A stretch of 64,000 nucleotides of DNA from Zoogloea sp. GTDB lineage: Bacteria > Pseudomonadota > Gammaproteobacteria > Burkholderiales > Rhodocyclaceae. Both the position numbers and the translations under genes were made by a program. A model generated the notes under the pieces. The model saw only the letters and a list, made by a program, of their open reading frames with translations, was not told where the DNA came from and ran no database searches. How positions within the stretch are numbered: position 1 is the stretch's first letter; each line of letters begins with the position of its first letter. Of this stretch, positions 44,677 to 54,795 are shown in pieces. The stretch spans positions 620,001 to 684,000 of the forward strand of contig JADJBR010000007.1 in NCBI GenBank assembly GCA_016703645.1. The letters run 5' to 3'.

Positions 44677-45858
44677 TCAGACGTCGAGCAGCAGACGGGC
44701 CGGATCTTCCAGGGCTTCCTTCATGGTCACCAGACCCAGGACGGCTTCGCGGCCGTCGATGATGCGGTGATCGTAGGACATGGCGAGGTAGTTGATCGGG
44801 CGCACCACAACCTGACCATTCTCGACCACGGCACGGTCCTTGGTGGCATGGATGCCGAGGATCGCGGACTGGGGCGGGTTGATGATCGGGGTGGACATCA
44901 TGGAACCGAACACGCCACCGTTGGAGATGGAGAAGGTGCCACCGGTGAGTTCCTCGATGGAGATCTTGCCGTCCTTGGCCTTCTGGCCGTACTCGGCAAT
45001 CTTCTTCTCGATATCGGCCACCGACATCTGGTCGGCGTCACGCAGGATGGGCACCACCAGACCGCGGGGGGAGCCAACCGCGATGCCGATGTCGATGTAA
45101 CCGTGATAGACGATGTCGTTGCCATCGACCGAGGCGTTGAGGATGGGGAACTTCTTGAGGGCGGCGACGGCAGCCTTCACGAAGAAGCCCATGAAGCCCA
45201 GGCGCACGCCGTGAGCCTTCTCGAACTTGTCGGCGTACTGCTTGCGCAGGGCCATGACCGGAGCCATGTTGACTTCGTTGAAGGTGGTCAGGATGGCGTT
45301 TTCGTTCTTGGACTGGATCAGGCGCTCGGCGATGCGGGCGCGCAGACGGGTCATGGGAACGCGCTGCTCGGCACGGTCACCGGAAGCGACGGCCACAGCC
45401 GGGGCGGCTGCTGCAGGCTTGGCCTGGGCGGCGACAGCGTCTTCCTTGGTCACACGGCCGCCACGGCCGGAACCTGCGACGTCAGCGGCAGCAATGCCCT
45501 TCTCGTCGAGGATCTTGCGGGCGGACGGGCTGGCGGCACTGACGGCAGCAGCCGGGGCGGCGGCGGCAGGTGCGGCGGCCGGCGCGGCAGCGGCAGCCGG
45601 GGCACCGGCGGCAGCCTTGGCTTCGGTATCGATGGTGGCGATGATCTCGCCCGAGGTCACGGAGTCGCCGCCGTTCTTGACGATCTTGACGAGCACGCCA
45701 TCGGCCGGCGCCGGGGTTTCCAGCACGACCTTGTCGGTTTCGATGTCGATCAGGTTCTCATCACGGGAAACGGCGTCACCTTCCTTTTTGTGCCAGCTCA
45801 CCAGCGTGGCTTCGGAAACGGACTCGGACAGTTGCGGCACTTTGACTTCGATCAGCAT
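44677..45858 (-). CDS. sucB: Dihydrolipoyllysine-residue succinyltransferase (E2)
   Basis: A 393-residue protein. Residues 1-75 are a lipoyl domain with the lipoylated lysine in [12 protein letters not shown]; an Ala/Pro-rich linker (about 78-110) precedes the E1/E3-binding domain ([13 protein letters not shown]). The catalytic domain ends with [15 protein letters not shown]. It moves the succinyl group to CoA. It lies 39 bases after sucA; a short inverted repeat (44625-44633 with 44655-44663) separates it from lpdA. Confidence 0.96.
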   Translation of the reverse strand: MLIEVKVPQLSESVSEATLVSWHKKEGDAVSRDENLIDIETDKVVLETPAPADGVLVKIVKNGGDSVTSGEIIATIDTEAKAAAGAPAAAAAPAAAPAAAAPAAAVSAASPSARKILDEKGIAAADVAGSGRGGRVTKEDAVAAQAKPAAAAPAVAVASGDRAEQRVPMTRLRARIAERLIQSKNENAILTTFNEVNMAPVMALRKQYADKFEKAHGVRLGFMGFFVKAAVAALKKFPILNASVDGNDIVYHGYIDIGIAVGSPRGLVVPILRDADQMSVADIEKKIAEYGQKAKDGKISIEELTGGTFSISNGGVFGSMMSTPIINPPQSAILGIHATKDRAVVENGQVVVRPINYLAMSYDHRIIDGREAVLGLVTMKEALEDPARLLLDV

Positions 45859-45897
45859 GTTTTCTCCCTCTTGTTCAATTCGGCACGGACATGGGCA

Positions 45898-48723
45898 TCA
45901 GGCTTTGATTTCGCCGAACGCATTTTCGATAACAGCCTTTTGTTGCGCGTTGTGCTTGGCGTAGTAGCCGACGGCCGGCGACGCGGCAGCCGGGCGCGAC
46001 ACCAGCAGGAACTTGTGCGTATCGCCCAGCGCACTGTCCAGATGGTGACGGGAAGCCAGCCAGTACCAGACGCCCTGGTTGCGGGGTTCTTCCTGGCACC
46101 ACACCACCTCCTTGGCGTTCGGGTACTTGTTCACCTCGGCAGCAAAGGCTTCGGCCGGGAACGGGTAGAGCTGTTCCAGGCGAATGATCGCGATGTCCTT
46201 GATGTCGTGGGCACGACGGTGGGCCAGCAGTTCGTAGTAGATCTTGCCGGAGCAGGCAACCACGCGCTTGACCTTCTTGGCTTCAAGATCATCCACCTCG
46301 CCGATGACGGTCTGGAAGGTGCCCTTCGAGAGGTCGTCCAGGGAAGAGATGGCATCCTTGTGACGCAGCAGGGACTTCGGCGTGATGATCACCAGCGGCT
46401 TGCGGATCTTGCGCAGGGCCTGGCGACGCAGCAGGTGGAAGATCTGCGACGGGCCGGAGGGGATGCACACTTCCATGTTCATCTCGGCACATAGCTGCAT
46501 GTAGCGTTCGATGCGGGCCGATGAGTGCTCCGGACCCTGACCTTCGTAGCCGTGGGGCAGCATCATCACGAGACCGCACTGGCGACCCCACTTGGCTTCG
46601 CCGGAGCTGATGAACTGGTCCATCACCACCTGGGCACCGTTGGCGAAGTCGCCGAACTGGGCCTCCCAGATGACGAGCTGGTTCGGCTCGGCCGACGCGT
46701 AGCCATACTCGAAGGCCAGCACGGCCTCTTCGGACAGCACGGAGTCGTAGCAGTAGAACGGTGCCTGACCTTCGCGGATGTTCTGCAGCGGATAGAAGGT
46801 GCCATCGTGCCACTGGTCGCGGTTCTGATCGTGCAGCGCAGCGTGACGGTGGAAGAAGGTCCCACGGCCCACGTCCTCGCCGGACAGACGGATGCCGAAG
46901 CCCTGCACCACCAGGCTGGCGTAGGCGAGGTTTTCTGCCATCCCCCAGTCGAAGGGCAGCTTGCCTTCGCCCATCGCCTTGCGGTCGTCGATGATCTTCT
47001 GGACGCGCGGATGCAGCGTGAAGCCGTCGGGCGTGGTGGTCAGCGACTTGGACAGACGCTTCAGCTCGGCCATCGGGACCTTGGTGTCGCACTTGTCGGT
47101 GTACTTCTTGCCGACGTACGGACCCCAGTCCTGGGAGAACTGGCGCTTGAAGTCGGACAGCACCGGATTGGTCAGCAGCTCGCCACGATCCAGGGCCGCA
47201 CGGTAGTCCTTGATGAAAGCGTCCGGCTCTTCGGCCTTGCAGACACCCAGCTGGACCAGCTTGTCCGCGTAGATCTTGCGCGTGCCCGGATGCTTCGCGA
47301 TCTTCTTGTACATCAGCGGCTGGGTCACCATCGGCTCATCAGCCTCGTTGTGGCCGAGCTTGCGATAGCAGACAACGTCGACAACCACATCCTTCTTGAA
47401 CTGCTGACGGTACTCCACCGCCAGGCCCATCACGAAGGCCACGGCCTCCGGATCATCGCCATTGACGTGGAAGATCGGAGCCTCGCCCATCTTGAAGATG
47501 TCGGTGCAATACAGGGACGAACGGTAGTCGCGCGGATCGGAGGTGGTGAAACCGATCTGGTTGTTGACGACCAGGTGAATCGTGCCGCCCGTGCCATAGC
47601 CACGGGTCTGGGCGAAGTTGAGCATTTCCTGGTTCACGCCCTGACCGGCAACAGCCGCGTCACCGTGGATCAGGACCGGCACCACTTCGGACTTGCCGTT
47701 TTCACCACGACGGGTCTGGCGGGCATACACCGAGCCTTCGACCACGGGGTTCACGATTTCCAGGTGGGACGGGTTGAAGGCGAGCGTCAGGTGCACCGGA
47801 CCACCGGCCGTCATCACGTCGCTGGAGAAGCCCATGTGGTACTTCACGTCACCGGCGGAGAGGTCGGAAGCGGCCTTGCCTTCGAACTCCGAGAACAGCA
47901 TGCTGGGCGATTTGCCGAGGGTGTTGACGAGTACGTTCAGACGGCCACGGTGGGCCATGCCGATGACGATTTCCTGGACGCCCTTGCTGCCCGCCACGCG
48001 GATCAACTCATCCATTGCGACGATGGAGCTTTCGCCACCTTCGAGGGAGAAGCGCTTCTGACCCACATACTTGGTATGCAGGTAACGCTCCATGGTCTCG
48101 GCAGCCGTCAGACGCTCAAGGATGCGACGCTGGTGCTCTGCAGGAAAGACCGGACGGCCACGGGTCGGCTCGAGACGGGCCTGGATCCAGCGCTTCTCGG
48201 CGATGTCCGTCATGTACATGTACTCGGCACCGATGGAGCCGCAGTAGGTCTGACGCACGGCATCGAGGATCTCGCGCAGGGTGGCGTGATCGCCCGGGAG
48301 ACCGTGGAAGGAGCCGGTATTGAAGGTCTGATTGAGGTCAGCCTCGGTGAAGCCGTAGTGGGAGAGCTCCAGTTCGTGGATCTCGGGACGCTCGGTGCGC
48401 TTCAGCGGATCGAGCTGGGCCCAGCGGGTACCCAGAAAGCGGTGGGCATTGATGAGCTGCAGCACACCGACCTGCTTCTGGTCGGAACCGCCGGCCACCA
48501 CGGTGCGCACCGGGCCACGCTTCGCCATATCGGCGAAGGCGTTGATGATCGGGTAATGGGCAACGTCCGGCCCTTTGCCCGGAACGTTTTGCAGCGAATC
48601 GAAATAACTCCGCCATTCTTCGGAGACGGAATCCGGATTGTCGAGATAGTTCTCGTAAAGCTCTTCGATGAACGGCGCATTGGAGCCGAACAGTTGGGAG
48701 CTTTCAAAAAGCTGTTTCATCAT
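45898..48723 (-). CDS. sucA: 2-Oxoglutarate dehydrogenase E1 component
   Basis: A 941-residue thiamin-diphosphate enzyme of the TCA cycle, normal length. N-terminal E2-binding stretch FIEELYENYLDNPDSVSEEW, then GMAHRGRLNVL, IHGDAAVAGQG and NNQIGFTTSDP (ThDP/substrate region), YGYASAEPNQLVIWEAQFGDF. The start has two tandem ATG codons (48723 and 48720); both give the same protein but for one residue. First gene of sucA-sucB-lpdA. Confidence 0.97.
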   Translation of the reverse strand: MMKQLFESSQLFGSNAPFIEELYENYLDNPDSVSEEWRSYFDSLQNVPGKGPDVAHYPIINAFADMAKRGPVRTVVAGGSDQKQVGVLQLINAHRFLGTRWAQLDPLKRTERPEIHELELSHYGFTEADLNQTFNTGSFHGLPGDHATLREILDAVRQTYCGSIGAEYMYMTDIAEKRWIQARLEPTRGRPVFPAEHQRRILERLTAAETMERYLHTKYVGQKRFSLEGGESSIVAMDELIRVAGSKGVQEIVIGMAHRGRLNVLVNTLGKSPSMLFSEFEGKAASDLSAGDVKYHMGFSSDVMTAGGPVHLTLAFNPSHLEIVNPVVEGSVYARQTRRGENGKSEVVPVLIHGDAAVAGQGVNQEMLNFAQTRGYGTGGTIHLVVNNQIGFTTSDPRDYRSSLYCTDIFKMGEAPIFHVNGDDPEAVAFVMGLAVEYRQQFKKDVVVDVVCYRKLGHNEADEPMVTQPLMYKKIAKHPGTRKIYADKLVQLGVCKAEEPDAFIKDYRAALDRGELLTNPVLSDFKRQFSQDWGPYVGKKYTDKCDTKVPMAELKRLSKSLTTTPDGFTLHPRVQKIIDDRKAMGEGKLPFDWGMAENLAYASLVVQGFGIRLSGEDVGRGTFFHRHAALHDQNRDQWHDGTFYPLQNIREGQAPFYCYDSVLSEEAVLAFEYGYASAEPNQLVIWEAQFGDFANGAQVVMDQFISSGEAKWGRQCGLVMMLPHGYEGQGPEHSSARIERYMQLCAEMNMEVCIPSGPSQIFHLLRRQALRKIRKPLVIITPKSLLRHKDAISSLDDLSKGTFQTVIGEVDDLEAKKVKRVVACSGKIYYELLAHRRAHDIKDIAIIRLEQLYPFPAEAFAAEVNKYPNAKEVVWCQEEPRNQGVWYWLASRHHLDSALGDTHKFLLVSRPAAASPAVGYYAKHNAQQKAVIENAFGEIKA

Positions 48724-48803
48724 GGGCGACCACCTGGCTTATATCTTGTCTTTTTAAATGTACTTGCTGCGGTGGGGAGAAATCCCTGATCTTTGAACCT
48801 TTT

Positions 48804-48843
48804 GGATAAACGAAGCGGGATGACCCTGTTCCGGCCATCCCGC
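48804..48843 (-). terminator. Probable terminator after gltA
   Basis: Read leftward, an 8-bp stem GCGGGATG with CATCCCGC (48815-48822 and 48836-48843), then TTCGTTTATCC. The T run is weak. Confidence 0.5.
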
Positions 48844-48882
48844 ATTCGCTTCTCCTGTTTCCCCCTCCCCCTCCGGGCAAAC

Positions 48883-50178
48883 TTAGCCGCGCTGATCCAG
48901 CGGCTTGACGTCGCGGCGAGCGGCGCCGATGTAGAGCTGACGCGGACGACCGATCTTGTATTCGGGATCGGTGATCATCTCTTCCCACTGGGTCATCCAG
49001 CCAACGGTACGGGCCAGCGCGAAGATGCAGGTGAACATTTCGGTCGGAATGCCGAGGGCCTTCTGCACGATGCCGGAGTAGAAGTCCACGTTCGGGTAGA
49101 GCTTCTTCTCGACGAAATACGGATCTTCCAGAGCGATCTTTTCCAGCTCCATGGCCAGCTTGAAGAGACGGTCGTTCTCGAGGCCGAGTTCGCCGAGCAC
49201 TTCGTGGCAGACCTTGCGCATCAGCTTGGCGCGGGGGTCAAAGTTCTTGTAAACACGGTGACCGAAGCCCATCAGCTTGAAGCTGTCGTTCTTGTCCTTG
49301 GCACGGGCGATGTATTCACCCACACGGGACACATCACCGATCTGCTCCAGCATCTGGAGGCAAGCTTCGTTCGCGCCGCCGTGAGCAGGACCCCACAGAC
49401 AGGCGATGCCGGCTGCGATACAGGCGAAGGGGTTGGCACCGGAAGAGCCGGCAAGGCGCACCGTGGAGGTGGAGGCGTTTTGCTCGTGATCGGCATGCAG
49501 CGTGAAGATCACATCCAGGGCACGGACCAGAACCGGATTCGGCACGTACTTCTCGCACGGATTACCGAACATCATGCGCATGAAGTTGGCGGTGTAATCC
49601 AGCTCGTTGTCCGGATACATGAAGGGCATGCCGGTGTTGTACTTGTAGGCCATGGCGACGATGGTCGGCATCTTGGCCACAAGACGGTTGAAGCTGATGT
49701 TGCGATGCTCGACGTCCGAGAAGTCCATGGCGTCGTGGTAGAAGGCAGACAGCGCGCCCACAACACCGGTCATGACGGCCATCGGGTGGGCGTCACGGCG
49801 GAAACCGGAGTAGAACTTCGAGAGCTGCTCATGCACCATCGTGTGCTTCTTGATGGTGCCTTCGAAGTCATGCTTCTGCGCGGCATTGGGAAGCTCGCCG
49901 TTCTTCAGAAGATAAGTCACTTCGAGGAAGTTGCAGTTATCCGCGAGTTGCTCGATGGGGTAGCCGCGATACAGCAGCTCGCCCTTGTCACCATCAATGT
50001 AGGTGACTTTGGACTGGCAACTGGCAGTGGACAGGAAACCGGAGTCGTAAGTGAAATACCCGGTCTTTCCGCCAAGGGTGCGAATATCAATCACATCGTT
50101 GCCGTGCGTCCCCGACATGATCGGAAACTCTACGGACTTGCCATCTACGGTCAGTGCAGCAGTGCGTTGCGTGGTCAT
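48883..50178 (-). CDS. gltA: Citrate synthase
   Basis: A 431-residue type II (hexameric-type) citrate synthase. Catalytic histidines in [10 protein letters not shown] and [12 protein letters not shown], and the aspartate in the later [25 protein letters not shown] region, are present. It condenses acetyl-CoA with oxaloacetate. It begins 56 bases after sdhE in the same direction. Confidence 0.97.
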   Translation of the reverse strand: MTTQRTAALTVDGKSVEFPIMSGTHGNDVIDIRTLGGKTGYFTYDSGFLSTASCQSKVTYIDGDKGELLYRGYPIEQLADNCNFLEVTYLLKNGELPNAAQKHDFEGTIKKHTMVHEQLSKFYSGFRRDAHPMAVMTGVVGALSAFYHDAMDFSDVEHRNISFNRLVAKMPTIVAMAYKYNTGMPFMYPDNELDYTANFMRMMFGNPCEKYVPNPVLVRALDVIFTLHADHEQNASTSTVRLAGSSGANPFACIAAGIACLWGPAHGGANEACLQMLEQIGDVSRVGEYIARAKDKNDSFKLMGFGHRVYKNFDPRAKLMRKVCHEVLGELGLENDRLFKLAMELEKIALEDPYFVEKKLYPNVDFYSGIVQKALGIPTEMFTCIFALARTVGWMTQWEEMITDPEYKIGRPRQLYIGAARRDVKPLDQRG

Positions 50179-50234
50179 GTTTTGGTCCCTTTTCCCTGTT
50201 GAAACTCCAGCTCCCTAGCAGCCGAATCGCTGTG

Positions 50235-50471
50235 TCATTTTGCCCGCAGCAATTCAACCATTTCCTTCCAGCGATCGTCAGTGACCGGCTTGCTGCCGTT
50301 GATCATGGCCCACAGGTCATGATCCTCGACAAGCAAGAGGTCATCGAGATCAGCCAGTTGATCGTCGGTCAGACGATCAAAGTGCCTTTCGAGGAAACGC
50401 GCGAACACCAGATCGAGCTCGAGAAGAGCCCGACGGCACTGCCAGCGCACGCGTCCCCTGTTCAGCGTCAT
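50235..50471 (-). CDS. sdhE: FAD assembly factor SdhE
   Basis: A 78-residue helical protein of the SdhE/YgfY family which attaches FAD to SdhA. The surface motif RRALLELDLVFARFLERHF corresponds to the conserved RGxxELD face. Its start overlaps the sdhB stop by four bases (ATGA, 50468-50471). Confidence 0.9.
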   Translation of the reverse strand: MTLNRGRVRWQCRRALLELDLVFARFLERHFDRLTDDQLADLDDLLLVEDHDLWAMINGSKPVTDDRWKEMVELLRAK

Positions 50472-51181
50472 ACGGCGCGACGCAACATCATGTCCTTGAT
50501 CTTGCCGATGGCCTTGGTCGGATTCAGACTCTTCGGGCAGACATCAACGCAGTTCATGATCGAGTGACAGCGGAACAAACGATACGGATCTTCAAGGTTG
50601 TCGAGACGCTCACTGGTCGCCTGATCGCGGGTGTCCGCCAGGAAGCGGTACGCTGCCAGCAGGCCGGCCGGCCCGACGAACTTGTCCGGATTCCACCAGA
50701 AGGACGGGCAGCTGGTGGAGCAACAGGCGCACAGGATGCACTCGTAGAGCCCGTTGAGCTCTTCGCGGTCTTCGGGCGACTGCAGGCGCTCGCGCTCCGG
50801 CGCCGGATCGTTGTTGATCAGGTAGGGCTTGATCGAGTGGTATTGCTTGAAGAACTGGGTCATGTCCACGATGACGTCGCGGATCACGGGCAGCCCTGGC
50901 AACGGGCGGATCGTGACCGGCTGGGCGATCTCATCCATGCTGGTCAGACAGGCCAGACCGTTCTTGCCGTTGATGTTCATGGCGTCGGAGCCACACACAC
51001 CTTCACGGCATGAACGACGGAAGGACAGGGTGTCATCCTTGGCCTTGAGGCGCACCAGCGCATCCAGGAGTTTCTTGTCGGACTCTTCGAGTTCGACGGA
51101 GATATCCTGCATGTAGGGCTTGTCGTCCTTGTCCGGGTCGTAGCGGTAAATCTTGAACTGTACGGTTCGCTTGCTGCTCAT
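50468..51181 (-). CDS. sdhB: Succinate dehydrogenase iron-sulfur subunit
   Basis: A 237-residue subunit with all three cluster motifs: CREGVCGSDAMNINGKNGLAC (2Fe-2S), CILCACCSTSCP (4Fe-4S and 3Fe-4S) and CHSIMNCVDVCPKSLNP. It carries electrons from SdhA to ubiquinone. Length is usual. Confidence 0.97.
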   Translation of the reverse strand: MSSKRTVQFKIYRYDPDKDDKPYMQDISVELEESDKKLLDALVRLKAKDDTLSFRRSCREGVCGSDAMNINGKNGLACLTSMDEIAQPVTIRPLPGLPVIRDVIVDMTQFFKQYHSIKPYLINNDPAPERERLQSPEDREELNGLYECILCACCSTSCPSFWWNPDKFVGPAGLLAAYRFLADTRDQATSERLDNLEDPYRLFRCHSIMNCVDVCPKSLNPTKAIGKIKDMMLRRAV

Positions 51182-51200
51182 GTTCTGTTCTCCGGAACGC

Positions 51201-52994
51201 TCAGTAGGTACGCTTGGCGAGCGCGATGGGTTCGACGTCAGCGGACATCGGCTGCAGGGTCACCGGCTTGTAGTCGAGCCGGTTACCCTCGCTGTACCAC
51301 AGGGTGTGCTTGAGCCAGTTGGCATCGTCACGACCGTTGGGGGTCTCGGCACAGTCGATTGCATCGTCACGAACGTGGGCACCGCGGGACTCCTTGCGGG
51401 CCTCGGCGGAAACCATGGTCGCCTTGGCAACCTCGATCAGGTTATCAAGCTCGAGGGCTTCCGTGCGGGCGGTATTCCAGACCTTGGACTTGTCCTTGAT
51501 CTGGGTGCGCTTGGCACGCTCAGCCACTTCCATGATCTTGGTGACACCTTCCTTCATGATGTCCGCAAAACGGAACACACCGGCATGCTTCTGCATGGTG
51601 CGCTGCATCTCGAGACGAACCTCATGGACATCCTCGCCGCCAGTCTGGGACTCCAGACGCGCGATGCGGGCCAGGGAAACATCGGCAGCATCATCGGGAA
51701 GCGGCTTGAGCGTCAGCTGACCGGACTGGAAGTCGGACACGACGGTCTCGCCGGCAGCCTTGCCGAACACCAGCAGATCGAGCAGCGAGTTGGTACCCAG
51801 GCGGTTTGCACCGTGCACCGAGGCACAGGCACATTCACCGGCGGCATAGAAGCCGGGGATGGGCACATTGGGGCTGCCGTCCTTCGGCACCACGACCTGG
51901 CCCTTGTAGTTGGTGGGAATGCCGCCCATCTGGTAATGGCAGGTGGGAACGACCGGGATCGGGGCCTTGATGGGATCGACGCCAGCGAACTGGATGGAAA
52001 TCTCGCGGATACCCGGCAGACGCTTGTTGATGGTTTCGGGCGACAGGTGGGTGATGTCGAGAAGCACATGATCCTTGCCACTGCCGCAGCCACGACCTTC
52101 ATTGATCTCGGTGGTCATCGCACGGGAGACGACGTCACGGGAGGCCAGGTCCTTCAGGTTCGGTGCATAGCGCTCCATGAATCGCTCACCGGACGCATTG
52201 CGGAGGATACCGCCCTCGCCGCGCACACCTTCGGTGATCAGCACACCCGCGCCAGCCACACCGGTCGGGTGGAACTGCCAGAACTCCATGTCCTCAAGCG
52301 GGATGCCCGCACGGGCCGCCATGCCCACACCGTCGCCGGTGTTGATGAACGCGTTGGTGGAGCTGTAATAGATGCGACCGGCACCGCCAGTGGCGAAAAT
52401 GGTGGCCTTGGCATGGAAGATGGAGACCTCGCCGGTTTCCATTTCCATGGCGGTCACGCCGAGCACATCACCGTCCGCATTGCGGATCAGGTCCATCGCC
52501 ATCCATTCAACAAAGAACTGGGTGTTGGCACGGACGTTACGCTGGTACAGGGCATGCAGCATGGCGTGGCCGGTACGGTCGGCCGCGGCGCAGGAACGCG
52601 ACACCGGGGTCTGGCCGTAGTTCTGGGAGTGACCGCCGAACGGACGCTGATAGATCTTGCCGTTGTCGGTCCGGTCGAAGGGCATGCCGTAGTGCTCAAG
52701 CTCAACGACAACCTCGTTGGCCTTCTTGACCATGAACTCGATGGCATCCTGGTCGCCCAGCCAGTCCGACCCCTTAACGGTGTCGTACATATGCCAGTGC
52801 CAGTTGTCCTCGGTTGAATTGCCAAGGGAAGCGGCCACGCCACCCTGCGCTGCAACAGTGTGCGACCGGGTCGGAAAGACCTTGGTCAGAACAGCGGTTT
52901 TCATCCCTGCTTCGGATAGCTGAAGAGCCGCACGCAAGCCGGCACCGCCAGCGCCGACGATTACTGCATCAAAGGTACGCTTAGCGACTTTCAC
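51201..52994 (-). CDS. sdhA: Succinate dehydrogenase flavoprotein subunit
   Basis: A 597-residue flavoprotein. FAD-binding GAGGAGLRAALQLSEAG, the FAD-linking histidine in RSHTVAAQGG, active-site PTGVAGAGVL and the HGANRLGTNSLLDLLVFG block are present. It oxidises succinate. It begins one base after the sdhD stop region. Confidence 0.97.
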   Translation of the reverse strand: MKVAKRTFDAVIVGAGGAGLRAALQLSEAGMKTAVLTKVFPTRSHTVAAQGGVAASLGNSTEDNWHWHMYDTVKGSDWLGDQDAIEFMVKKANEVVVELEHYGMPFDRTDNGKIYQRPFGGHSQNYGQTPVSRSCAAADRTGHAMLHALYQRNVRANTQFFVEWMAMDLIRNADGDVLGVTAMEMETGEVSIFHAKATIFATGGAGRIYYSSTNAFINTGDGVGMAARAGIPLEDMEFWQFHPTGVAGAGVLITEGVRGEGGILRNASGERFMERYAPNLKDLASRDVVSRAMTTEINEGRGCGSGKDHVLLDITHLSPETINKRLPGIREISIQFAGVDPIKAPIPVVPTCHYQMGGIPTNYKGQVVVPKDGSPNVPIPGFYAAGECACASVHGANRLGTNSLLDLLVFGKAAGETVVSDFQSGQLTLKPLPDDAADVSLARIARLESQTGGEDVHEVRLEMQRTMQKHAGVFRFADIMKEGVTKIMEVAERAKRTQIKDKSKVWNTARTEALELDNLIEVAKATMVSAEARKESRGAHVRDDAIDCAETPNGRDDANWLKHTLWYSEGNRLDYKPVTLQPMSADVEPIALAKRTY

Positions 52995-53342
52995 TTACAG
53001 CCTCCACAGAATCTGAGCAGCCCAGCCGGCATAACCGATGAGCAGAAGGGCGACGACCGAATGCAGCGCCAGGCGAATGCCGGTCGGCTTGATGTAGTCC
53101 ATGAAAATGTCGCGCACGCCAATCCAGGCGTGAAAAAACAAGGACATGAAGAACAGGAAGGTCGCAAATTTCATGAAACCGGCACTGAACACACCGCGCC
53201 AGCTCTCGTAGGAGCCATCGGGCATGGTAAGTGCACAGACTGCAAACACGAGGGTGTAGAGCGCCATGACGACGGCGGTGATGCGCTGCAGGAGCCAGTC
53301 ACGAAAACCGTAGTGAGCGCCAACAATGACGGGCTTTACCAT
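52995..53342 (-). CDS. sdhD: Succinate dehydrogenase membrane anchor subunit
   Basis: A 115-residue protein with three membrane segments. Heme/quinone-region residues lie in FHAWIGVRDIFMDYIKP. It overlaps the end of sdhC by seven bases and adjoins sdhA. Confidence 0.93.
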   Translation of the reverse strand: MVKPVIVGAHYGFRDWLLQRITAVVMALYTLVFAVCALTMPDGSYESWRGVFSAGFMKFATFLFFMSLFFHAWIGVRDIFMDYIKPTGIRLALHSVVALLLIGYAGWAAQILWRL

Positions 53343-53725
53343 AGCTTGGCCACCAGAAGGAAAGTGAGGGTAAGGCTGACGATAAGAACCAGACGGGCAC
53401 TGCTGACCGCCGACTGCTTGTCAATACCGATATGCGCGTCCAGCAGCAGAAAGCGAATGCCGGCGCAGAAGTGGTGCAGGTAAGCCCAGAGCAACCCCAC
53501 CAGCAACAGCTTGACGAAAATATTGCCTACGATGCCCTTATAGGCCGCATACGACTCGGGGGAACCGACGCTGCTACCGAAAAGTGCCAGCAGAACCGGC
53601 AGCATCAGAAAAAGGCCCGCGCCGCTGACCCGGTGCAGAATCGAGACTTTTCCGGGCAACGGAAGCCTGATCTCGTTCAACGCCAGATGCTTCGGGCGCT
53701 GCTTTTTCAAAATCACCTCTGTCAT
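53336..53725 (-). CDS. sdhC: Succinate dehydrogenase cytochrome b556 subunit
   Basis: A 129-residue protein with three membrane segments. SILHRVSGAGLFLM and the heme-ligand region LHHFCAGIRFLLLDAHIG are typical. ATG 53725 has GAGGGAGT upstream; the longer frame to 53773 starts with non-family residues. First gene of the sdh operon. Confidence 0.94.
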   Translation of the reverse strand: MTEVILKKQRPKHLALNEIRLPLPGKVSILHRVSGAGLFLMLPVLLALFGSSVGSPESYAAYKGIVGNIFVKLLLVGLLWAYLHHFCAGIRFLLLDAHIGIDKQSAVSSARLVLIVSLTLTFLLVAKLW

Positions 53726-53781
53726 AAATACTCCCTCTAGCAAATTGCAACCGAAAGGCCGCACTTTTCCCACACAATGAA

Positions 53782-53796
53782 ATTATAAGTATATAC
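53782..53796 (-). promoter_or_regulatory. Candidate sdh promoter with GTATATAC palindrome
   Basis: Read leftward, GTATATAC (53796-53789) then TATAAT (53787-53782), about 60 bases before sdhC. The palindrome resembles half sites used by GntR-type regulators. The -35 is unclear. Confidence 0.35.
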
Positions 53797-53843
53797 CCTT
53801 ACCAACCACTGACAGGCCGGGCTCTCCTGCCAACTCAAAGCCT

Positions 53844-54608
53844 TCAACTCAATTCGTTAAGATAATAATGCTCCGCCGTGGAATAGAGGCCGCGACGCCA
53901 TTCCACCGGCCTGTCGCCATAGGTGTAAGTAACACGCTCCACCGACAGCAGCGGAGTACCTTCAGCAACACCAAGGGATTCACTGGTCATCCGGTCGGCG
54001 GCAACAGCACGGATGCGCTCTTCCGCGCGAATCATGCGAACGCCGAACCTGGATTCGAACAGACTATAGAGGGAGCCATGCGCCCCCTGCAGGACTTCCA
54101 TCGTCAGGCCATGGAAGATCTCGCCGGGCAGGTAGATCTCATCAATCACCACAGGCCTGCCGGCAAACTTGAGCAGACGCCGGAGAATTGTCACCGGGGC
54201 CCCCAGCTCGACGCCTAACATTCGCGCGGCCTCGTTGCCGGCCTTGGCTTTCCAGCAATCAAGAGGCACACTCTGCGGGTGAGCAAGGTCACCATCCACA
54301 GGGACAAGCCGCAGGAAGCGGAACAGAGCCCGGGGATCATTGTGGGAAGCCACGTAGGTTCCCTTGCCCTGCTTGCGAACCAGCAGATTTTCGGCGGCCA
54401 TCTCATCAATGGCCTTGCGGACGGTCCCCTGGCTCGCATTGAATCGCAGGGCGAGCTCCTGCTCGCTGGGAATTGCCTGCCCAGGCCGCCACTCGGCGGA
54501 CTCCAAAGCATTTAGCATCAGATTCTTGATCTGACGATACAGGGGGCTGAAGGTGGGCGATTCGGGTCGCATCAACATATTGAAGCACACTTTTTCAGAG
54601 CAGTCCAT
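53844..54608 (-). CDS. GntR family transcriptional regulator (HutC/UTRA type)
   Basis: A 254-residue regulator. N-terminal winged helix (SPLYRQIKNLMLNALE, PSEQELALRFNASQGTVRKAIDEMAAENLLVRKQGKGTYVA) and a C-terminal UTRA ligand domain (about 90-250). The start is uncertain: ATG 54608, 54578 or 54572, none with a clear ribosome site; MLMRPES at 54578 may be the better one. It lies between the sdh operon and divergent mdh, so it probably controls one or both. A near-perfect palindrome sits directly before it. Confidence 0.88.
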   Translation of the reverse strand: MDCSEKVCFNMLMRPESPTFSPLYRQIKNLMLNALESAEWRPGQAIPSEQELALRFNASQGTVRKAIDEMAAENLLVRKQGKGTYVASHNDPRALFRFLRLVPVDGDLAHPQSVPLDCWKAKAGNEAARMLGVELGAPVTILRRLLKFAGRPVVIDEIYLPGEIFHGLTMEVLQGAHGSLYSLFESRFGVRMIRAEERIRAVAADRMTSESLGVAEGTPLLSVERVTYTYGDRPVEWRRGLYSTAEHYYLNELS

Positions 54609-54613
54609 GGGGT

Positions 54614-54641
54614 GTCTTTTATCTTATATAAGACATAAGAC
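54614..54641. promoter_or_regulatory. Candidate operator for the GntR regulator
   Basis: A 28-base near palindrome with 12 of 14 bases paired and a perfect TCTTATATAAGA core (54622-54633). Each half repeats a TCTTAT-like unit. It lies between the regulator and mdh. Confidence 0.6.
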
Positions 54642-54795
54642 ATGGAATTGACAGCCTCGAAAAATGCCCATACGATTCACATGTTGACCGATCAGATTCT
54701 GATAGCAGGTTCAACCATCCTCGCGGCGGCTGGAAGGCGGCGCGAAAGAGCAATATTGAATCGATAACACTTCTTTCCTTGAGGGAGTATCAATA

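Noticed and set aside
43180-46494. A 1,104-residue open frame on the plus strand opposite lpdA-sucB-sucA
   Set aside because: It is antisense to three clear TCA genes with all motifs intact. GC-rich codon bias gives long antisense frames, and its composition (G, D, H, Q rich) has no domain.
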